Positions 18,101 through 22,342 of a DNA stretch of 22,342 nt are shown piece after piece. A program made the translations under genes and the position numbers. The notes under the pieces were generated by a model. That model saw only the letters and a list, made by a program, of their open reading frames with translations. It was not told the origin of the DNA and made no database searches. The stretch covers positions 154,511 through 176,852 of the forward strand of contig VHZZ01000349.1 in the NCBI GenBank assembly GCA_009801015.1, given 5' to 3'. The stretch is from Silene noctiflora. Lineage: Eukaryota; Streptophyta; Magnoliopsida; Caryophyllales; Caryophyllaceae. Each line of letters begins with the position of its first letter. The stretch's first letter is position 1.

Positions 18101-18542
18101 CAGGGTCAACCTTAAACTCATATCTACCATGATCCTTAGCTATAGCATCCAACTTTTGTTGGATGCTCTTAACTTCTTGAGAAGTATTGTAATTAAGAAG
18201 AATACCATTCTTAGAAGAAAAGAAACGACTCACCTTATCTAAGACCTTCTTAGAGAATTTCGCACCAGCATTGAGCTCGTTCTTTTTAGAGATAGTGATA
18301 ACCTCATCAAAGAGATCATCAGCTTCGTAAAGAACTTCCTGGAGCTCCTCTATCCAACCCTGTTCTCCATGGGAGAGCTCGGGTTTCATATCTGCATCCA
18401 GGAGCATGTTCTTGATGAATGACACGGACTTGTTCAGTTTTCCGAGATCTGATTCCCAGTCTTTCATGTCTTTGAGGACAGGAGACTGTAATAGTTGAAA
18501 GACCTTTTCTACAATAGTAACAAGTGTTCCTAAATCCGCCAT
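15153..18542 (-). CDS. NLR-2: full-length CC-NB-ARC-LRR resistance protein
   Basis: Single-exon CNL of RGA type, 1129 residues, presumed intracellular immune receptor. The Rx-type coiled coil covers 1-130, with an EDVID-like IEELQEVLYEADDLFDE near 64-80. The NB-ARC motifs are P-loop GIGGLGKTA (198-206), FEKKLWACVSD (221-231), kinase-2 LLILDDVW (278-285), GSRVVITTR (305-313), CSNVPLAI in place of GLPL (373-380), CFRYCALFPKDF (430-441) and MHD (490-492). LRRs run from about 560 to 1110, ending GKEWPNIRHIPHIS. The last position of the P-loop signature is A where NLR-1 has T; the nucleotide-binding K204 and T205 are present. No frame damage is seen. It is clearly paralogous to NLR-1 along its whole length and has one LRR more. 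A Stowaway MITE abuts its TATA box. This is the best candidate in the window for a working receptor; specificity is unknown. Confidence 0.95.
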   Translation of the reverse strand: MADLGTLVTIVEKVFQLLQSPVLKDMKDWESDLGKLNKSVSFIKNMLLDADMKPELSHGEQGWIEELQEVLYEADDLFDEVITISKKNELNAGAKFSKKVLDKVSRFFSSKNGILLNYNTSQEVKSIQQKLDAIAKDHGRYEFKVDPEATLKRKEDTCSFLDETHENIIGREDDVKVVVDMLLDPNVEENVGFIAVVGIGGLGKTALARLVYNHVRVETRFEKKLWACVSDQDGKGLDVQSILSSIIESATNKKPSDVSTMQSVQIKLNKELKNKVFLLILDDVWTEYPNEWSKLSRYLTIGGRGSRVVITTRSEKTTEVVLGRATHSKKYMLKGLSDENSWRLFVLTAFERESDEANEPELTRIAQKIVKKCSNVPLAIKVLGTLLYGQKHRWESFEKNRIPHIETTKNPIMFILKLSYNNLEPFVKNCFRYCALFPKDFEMNKQEMISLWMAQGYIGDSEDCYLILLKRCFFQDVKKDDLGVTVSFKMHDLMHDLAQEVAAEEIIVVNSQSSNLSKKIRHLFLDGEEWTKSSFTKGNIRTCYMNTKIHSDVVKTLVANWRCLRSLRLFVPNAVNLPESVGELLHLRYLNLSHNQNLKTLPNSITKLYNLESLILGGCHSFNKWPKDFCKLVNLRLLNIRKCGKLTSMPLGIDQLIKLGDLTHFKVGGVSSIREQFRGELKDLKLLVNLRGRLKIRICGNLASEKENIGEGSYLEHIKNLKVIEIDFDEEARECNNEALIEKLQPNRKLMKLSLYGYNGTESPRWGRARDDWAIILPNLVKILLWDCERLDGIPLLSNLKHLKFLSLRKMNNLEYMEPNAIGHGGYGLKDLPFFPSLEFLSLWCMERLKGWRGGVCEGDSSSCMPHWQPPFPRLSRVLIELCPKLTSLPPCPSLESLEVVLSNKLFRILPSEGPANLDLKLRVEVDSVGYLTTLPVRCLTDIVIRDNDELERLSEFEEVFKSSSSLRKLEIRRCRRLTSVSGVLEHLTALESLSLDDIPVVDEEFEDDMPWRSLSHNLRFLKLESLSTLQMLPRGMKHLTALQDLDISLCKSLKGLPEWISCLSSLHSLKFIDCPNLKSLGAIQNIISLQKLEILNCPGLREACEEPSGKEWPNIRHIPHISFTHWWE

Positions 18543-18632
18543 GATTTTGCAGAGTAGGTAGAGAAAAGGGAAATGAGTAACAGAATGAAAATGGGATTAG
18601 GATGAGTGCTTTACTAACGACTTTAATTCACT

Positions 18633-18640
18633 GTTAAATA
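18633..18640 (-). promoter_or_regulatory. Candidate TATA box of NLR-2
   Basis: TATTTAAC on the minus strand, 91 bases upstream of the ATG, against 83 bases for the TATATAAA of NLR-1. Sequence downstream of both boxes is similar (GTGAA..A.AGTCGTTAGTAAA versus GTGAAGTTGTAGTCATCACTAAA). The TA at 18639-18640 is also the target duplication of the adjacent MITE. Confidence 0.45.
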
Positions 18641-18730
18641 CTCCATTCTGTCCAATCATATGTTTAGCTTTAATTAAAATACCCCTCACAAAGAATAAAA
18701 ACTGTCAACAAACGATTGGGGTAAAGGGAG
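18641..18730. mobile_element. Stowaway-like MITE in the NLR-2 promoter
   Basis: The left end CTCCATTCTGTCCAATCATA and right end GATTGGGGTAAAGGGAG are imperfect inverted repeats. The TA target duplications are at 18639-18640 and 18731-18732. 90 bases, non-coding. Confidence 0.8.
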
Positions 18731-18731
18731 T

Positions 18732-18848
18732 AATAATAATCAAACATAGAACTACTGATCATTTATAAAATGAGTTGCTCCAAGGTATACCATCACTCCA
18801 ATTGACTGTTAAATAATAATCAAACATACAACTACTGATTATTTATTA
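18732..18848. repeat. Imperfect direct repeat, 80-base spacing
   Basis: AATAATAATCAAACATA.AA, CTACTGAT.ATTTAT occurs at about 18732-18767 and again at 18812-18847. It flanks a short unique segment upstream of NLR-2. Confidence 0.75.
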
Positions 18849-18865
18849 ATGAAAACGGATTGATG

Positions 18866-18963
18866 TAAACAAGAACCGCGTATTAGTTGAACAAGCGTGT
18901 GACTTGCAGCTGCTATAAACAAGAACCGCGTATTAGTTGAACAAGCGTGTGACTTGCAGCTGC
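18866..18963. repeat. 48-base perfect direct repeat
   Basis: A 48-base unit starting TAAACAAGAACCGCGTATTA and ending GACTTGCAGCTGC occurs at 18866-18913 and 18916-18963. The copies are identical and separated by the two bases TA. Lack of divergence points to a very recent duplication or an assembly duplication. Confidence 0.95.
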
Positions 18964-19380
18964 CACTGCATTTCCAAGAAAGTGATGTCCTACTGGCTAC
19001 TGTTTATTTTCCGACTAAATTAATTTGGAATAAGTTATCGAGGAAAAGGGGACAATAAATTTGGAACGGAGGGAGGATCAGTTTACGACTTCAAATACCC
19101 TTTAATTTCAAGTACAATTGTGAAACGGGTCTCAAACTAACATACTAAATTAACGGCATCCCACGATCATTCAGCATTGTTCAATAAGTCAACAAATCAG
19201 ATTGAATTAAAGTAATAGGAGTAACAATTGTTTCGATCAACAAAGGAAAATATCAGAAGACGTACCTGTTCATAATTAATACGGAGTAGATTAATAACAA
19301 AGATAAGATCATCTCTTTGCTTTCTTTCTTGTAATTTTAAGAAATCAAAATTAATACGGAGTAGATCAATGCCCCTTCTT
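18964..19380. other. Spacer with MITE end
   Basis: GGACAATAAATTTGGAACGG followed by AGGGAGGA (about 19051-19078) is a Stowaway-type right end without a clear left end. ATTAATACGGAGTAGAT occurs twice (about 19277 and 19352). No gene seen. Confidence 0.5.
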
Positions 19381-20057
19381 TCAATTCCTCAATGCCCCAT
19401 TGATCCACACAGGAACATGAGCCATTTTGAAATGATGAAAACGGTTGCAATCTCTCGCAACTATTTCCCTATTGAAGATCTTCGACATAAGCTTAGTAGC
19501 TGCATGGCAATTACCACACATCCTCAAATTCTTAACAATCCGAATGGTTGTCCCTGGTTTAGTACTAATCAATCCATAGGCGATTGCTAATCTGTCGCTA
19601 TGATGACTCAATGTCCCTTCTTTCAATCCGGAACCTTTTTCAATTTCCGATCATACAATCTTGTTCTTATTCTAGCCGCAGCATAGATAATTGACAAAAC
19701 AATGTAAGGTCATGGCATATTTTTCTGCTATCTCAAATATTACTGCATTCATTCCATAACACAGCATCGTCCTTCAAATTAAACTGACCACTCTTCGAAT
19801 ACGCAGCTATCACTGCATTCCATTACACACTACACAGCATCGTCCGGAATTTCATCAAACAGTTTACGCGCATCCTTCAAATTATCCACTAGATGCATAC
19901 CCAGTAATCAATGCCGTATAAGACACCGGATCTCTAAATCCCCATTCCGAGCATACTTATTGATCAACGACGCCAGTTTGACGACATTGGTGTGGATTTG
20001 TGAGAGGAGAGTTAAAGAGGGTTGAATATGAACAAGATTGTATGGAGGATTTGACAT
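19381..20057 (-). pseudogene. PPR-E-DYW protein pseudogene with most PPR repeats lost
   Basis: PPR-DYW proteins edit C to U in organelle RNAs. Fragments lie in the correct order. A start ATG at 20055-20057 gives MSNPPYNLVHIQ, then LLSQIHTNVVKLASLINKYA. PPR pieces follow (DNLKDARKLFDEIPDDAV near 19830-19890; WNAVIAAYSKSGQFN near 19775-19830). Next is an E-motif piece ([23 protein letters not shown]; 19626-19697). A DYW deaminase tail closes the order ([47 protein letters not shown]). The fragments are in several frames with stops between them. The tail lacks one base near 19424-19428, which throws the terminal GSCSCVD.W out of frame, and the final DYW would read DQW. The catalytic HSE is HSD. 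Only about 680 bases remain of a gene that normally exceeds 1.5 kb. Confidence 0.88.
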
Positions 20058-20135
20058 TTGGCGGGAAATTAAGGGGTGAAAGTGAAACACTTAATACCGG
20101 AGTTGACGCTAAAAGTAGTACTCTTTGAGTCTAAC

Positions 20136-20561
20136 TAGACCCGGCAAAAGTAACCGATCCGAAAAGGTGGGCCCGAGACCCGAAATGATCCGAACTACGT
20201 CACCCGAATGTGACCTTAAAATCCGAACTGACCCAACCCGACTCGAACATACCCGAACTTTCTTGACCCGTGACTAACCTGTCCCGAAAATGACCCGTTC
20301 TAAAACCAATCAACACGAAAATGACTCGACAAAACATAATACTAATTGAACTGAAAAGACATGAAATGACTTTTTCTCTCTTAGTCATTGACCCCCGAAA
20401 ATGACCTGACCCAAAATAACCCGACCGGCTTGACCCGACCAACAAACCCGATATAGAACCGAAACCCGAAATGACCCGACCCGACCCGAAATCAATGAAT
20501 GACCCGAATTAATCCTACACAAACTGGTCCGACCCGACCCCGACCAGTTTTATCAGGCCTA
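20136..20561. mobile_element. hAT-like non-autonomous element packed with GACCCGA repeats
   Basis: Ends TAGACCCGGCAAAA and TTTTATCAGGCCTA are imperfect inverted repeats. The flanks GTCTAAC (20129-20135) and GTCTTAAC (20562-20569) look like an 8-base target duplication with one base lost, the hAT size. The 426-base interior is a degenerate array of ACCCGA/TGACCCGAAA units. The minus-strand frame 20200-20445 is low-complexity read-through of this array, not a gene. Confidence 0.65.
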
Positions 20562-20569
20562 GTCTTAAC

Positions 20570-21181
20570 CTTTGACACAAATTCTTGTTCAAGACGGCAA
20601 CAGACGGCAATATCTCTTAAACTTCATTGATTGTTGCTTTGGTGAGACTGATTTAAGAGAAAGTCGTAATTGTTTCCCTTAGTTTGGTCATTTTACATCC
20701 CTTAAGATTGGATTGTACTAATAATTAGTCTTGTGTAAAACCGTCTTACACAAGTATTTGTGATGTAATATAACACCTTACTTTGACCAAAACTTACATT
20801 CAACTCAATTTTTATTATGGATCTAATAATATCATTAGATCATTTTATGTCTTAGGTTTAGTATTATGCAAATAGATAATAATCCGTATTACATAAATCA
20901 GTACAATTTTTACAAATAAATTCAAGGGGTAATTTTCCTACTGTTTGTTTATATATGAGTAATATGACCTTTCGATTTTGAGGTAACAGCTTCGAGTCTC
21001 CTGACTGTCAATTGAAAACAAAAGTATGTTTCCATCCCTCTCGGAGATAAATAATAATCCCTCTCGGAGATAAGAGGGATTATTTTAAATATACCAAATA
21101 ATTCGCTTAAACGGAAAAAAACCTACAAAATCCATACATGAAACAAGAATGCCGCTTAATACAGAACCACAGAACTATAAT
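20570..21181. other. Spacer with hairpin and short direct repeat
   Basis: CTTGTGTAA, AACCGTC, TTACACAAG at 20730-20754 is a 9-base-pair hairpin of a type common at MITE ends. ATCCCTCTCGGAGATAA occurs at 21034-21050 and 21057-21073. No gene seen. Confidence 0.55.
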
Positions 21182-21720
21182 TCATCTTTGATTGGCCTTA
21201 ATGATCGAAGCATATACGTCGACTCCTTTCATATGTTCTGCTTCATCTAGGAACTGCAGCAAATAAAACATAGCGACACTTAGAATGTAATAGCTCTACC
21301 GTAAAAGAATGAGCTTACAGGTTCCAAAATTGCGTCTAAGCGACACCGTAAGAAATATCGACATGGTCTGTGTGTCAGATACTTTTAACCCAGTCTGAGT
21401 TACTTAGGTTCTTGAATTCACAAAAGCCATGGTAACAGGAAACTAGGCTCAATGACCAATTCCCAAACAGATACACGAGATATAATAAATGCACGGAGAA
21501 ATTAGTTACCTCATGGGGTATTAGCACTGGGAGAAAATCCAACTGCAGGAAGCCCTTGTTGCCTAAAAAAGCAAGAATCAATGAAGCCAAGGGATATTTC
21601 CAGCTGGCTTCTCAAGGTTTCCGCCTGCAATCAGGATGGCTTCTTCTAAGCGGATCCACCAGGGGCTCGAACTGTCAGCCACTATCAATGCTGGCTTCCC
21701 AAATTGGTCAAGCACTGAAA
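21182..21720 (-). pseudogene. Aminoacylase-1-like (M20 peptidase) pseudogene, C-terminal exons (copy B)
   Basis: Paralogue of the relic at 13680-14110. The first exon piece reads VADSSSPWWIRLEEAIL, GGNLEKP, then in another frame GFIDSCFFRQQGLPAVGFSP and SANTP. About 20 bases that in copy A encode HLFHDHY are deleted, so TGA follows SANTP and the metal-site region is lost. The donor GTAAC is at about 21506-21510. The last exon is complement(21182-21253): after a CTGCAG acceptor it reads FLDEAEHMKGVDVYASIIKA, three more residues, then TGA. This last exon is undamaged and is the clearest aminoacylase signature of the three copies. The gene is dead because of the frame break and the deletion, and 5' exons are absent. 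Confidence 0.75.
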
Positions 21721-22184
21721 CCTTCTGCTTATACTGCCAAAGCAACACTTAATCCAGTCATGCGACAATGATTTGGTAGAAAAGCTAATTGCATTAACTA
21801 TCTGTTGATCATACATTGTTGCACTTTCCCAACAAAAAGTTGTTTCAAACAAGACAAGTCAATATTTTTACCTCGAATGTCATATATCGTGATGCAGGCG
21901 TCTACTCATCAGCAATACGTTGTTCAACACTTAAACAAGTTAAAATTGGCCAATCTTAGACACCTGGTTCACCAAAGAATTGAAGAAAAAACTCAGAAGA
22001 GATTAATTAAGAGAAGAAAAGCTCAAATTTTCATATGGGAAAGCGAGAATCCACCATTTTTGCACACACAATTTTAACAAAAAGTAAACAATTTAACAAA
22101 AGTAAAGGAACCTTCTAAGAGAGAAAGGCAGCAACTTTATGGATACCAAGTTGATTTCACTCACTGCTTCATTTTGTTGTAGCA
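21721..22184. other. Spacer, 3' flank of NLR-3
   Basis: AAGAGAGAAAGGCAGCAA followed by TTTATGGATACCAAGTTGATTTCACT (about 22118-22160) repeats the 3' flanks of NLR-1 (about 4266) and NLR-2 (about 15052). A plus-strand frame at 21805-22077 has no recognisable features and I do not call it. Confidence 0.5.
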
Positions 22185-22342
22185 TTACCAGAGGTAGATG
22201 CGAGGAATGTGCTGAATATTAGGCCACTCTTTACCCCTTGGTTCTTCACATGTTTCTTCTAGGTATTTACATCTATAGATACGAAGTTCCTGAAGGGAAG
22301 TGATGCTTTGGATTCCGCCTAGTGATTTGAGGTTGTCGCAAC
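22185..22342 (-). CDS. NLR-3: C-terminal end of a third CNL (partial)
   Basis: 51 codons from the window edge to TAA at 22185-22187. It reads CDNLKSLGGIQSITSLQELRI, then CKYLEETCEEPRGKEWPNIQ, then HIPRIYLW. This matches the last LRRs and tail of NLR-2 (NLKSLGAIQNIISLQKLEIL, GKEWPNIRHIPHIS). It keeps the TGG that is TGA in NLR-1. The rest of the gene lies beyond the window, so its integrity is unknown. Confidence 0.9.
   Translation of the reverse strand, partial: CDNLKSLGGIQSITSLQELRIYRCKYLEETCEEPRGKEWPNIQHIPRIYLW

Noticed and set aside
18732..18963. CRISPR-like repeat-spacer pattern
   Set aside because: Only two copies of each unit, with spacers of 2 and about 45 bases, in plant nuclear DNA. 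These are simple local duplications.
20200..20445. Minus-strand 81-codon frame
   Set aside because: Read-through of the GACCCGA repeat array; low-complexity G/R/S-rich composition.
20130..20560. Interstitial telomere repeat
   Set aside because: The unit is GACCCGA/ACCCGAAAT, not the plant telomere CCCTAAA, and it is bounded by transposon-like ends.

Overview
This is plant nuclear DNA, almost certainly from a eudicot. It holds intron-poor CC-NB-ARC-LRR (CNL) resistance genes, F-box/LRR/FBD genes with GT-AG introns, a decayed organellar PPR-DYW gene, and many small MITEs in AT-rich spacers. The many Stowaway-like ends (CTCCCTCCGTCCC type) and the gene content are compatible with Caryophyllales/Amaranthaceae. 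That placement is an impression from style, not something proved here.

Layout, left to right. 1-890: AT-rich DNA with TAA and CTGAA microsatellites and a probable 5'UTR intron. 896-2603 (+): an apparently intact three-exon F-box/LRR/FBD gene with a MITE in intron 1. 2604-4424: spacer with an FBD-exon relic, an aminoacylase-1-like relic, local tandem duplications and one unidentified open frame. 4425-7736 (-): NLR-1, a 1103-codon CNL ending at a premature TGA. 8187-8670 (+): an F-box relic. 8700-11700: a transposon-rich, gene-poor stretch with two complete Harbinger/Tourist-like MITEs and a third palindromic element. 11847-13386 (-): an F-box/LRR/FBD pseudogene. 13680-15150: aminoacylase-1-like relics, an ectopic F-box exon-2 piece and MITE remnants. 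15153-18542 (-): NLR-2, a complete 1129-codon CNL. 18600-19370: promoter MITE and direct repeats. 19381-20057 (-): a collapsed PPR-E-DYW pseudogene. 20136-20561: a hAT-like element filled with GACCCGA-type repeats. 21182-21720 (-): a third aminoacylase-1-like relic. 22185-22342 (-): the 3' end of a third CNL, cut by the window edge.

The main theme is a birth-and-death resistance-gene cluster built from a repeated module: a decayed aminoacylase C-terminal exon pair lying 3' of each minus-strand CNL, with F-box/FBD copies interspersed in both orientations. NLR-2 looks like the best candidate for a complete resistance receptor. NLR-1 has intact NB-ARC motifs but a shortened C-terminus. CNLs sense pathogen effectors in the cytosol or nucleus, and F-box/FBD proteins are presumed SCF ubiquitin-ligase adaptors. 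No functional link between the two families is shown by the sequence beyond co-duplication. I found no RNA gene, CRISPR array or bacterial-type system.
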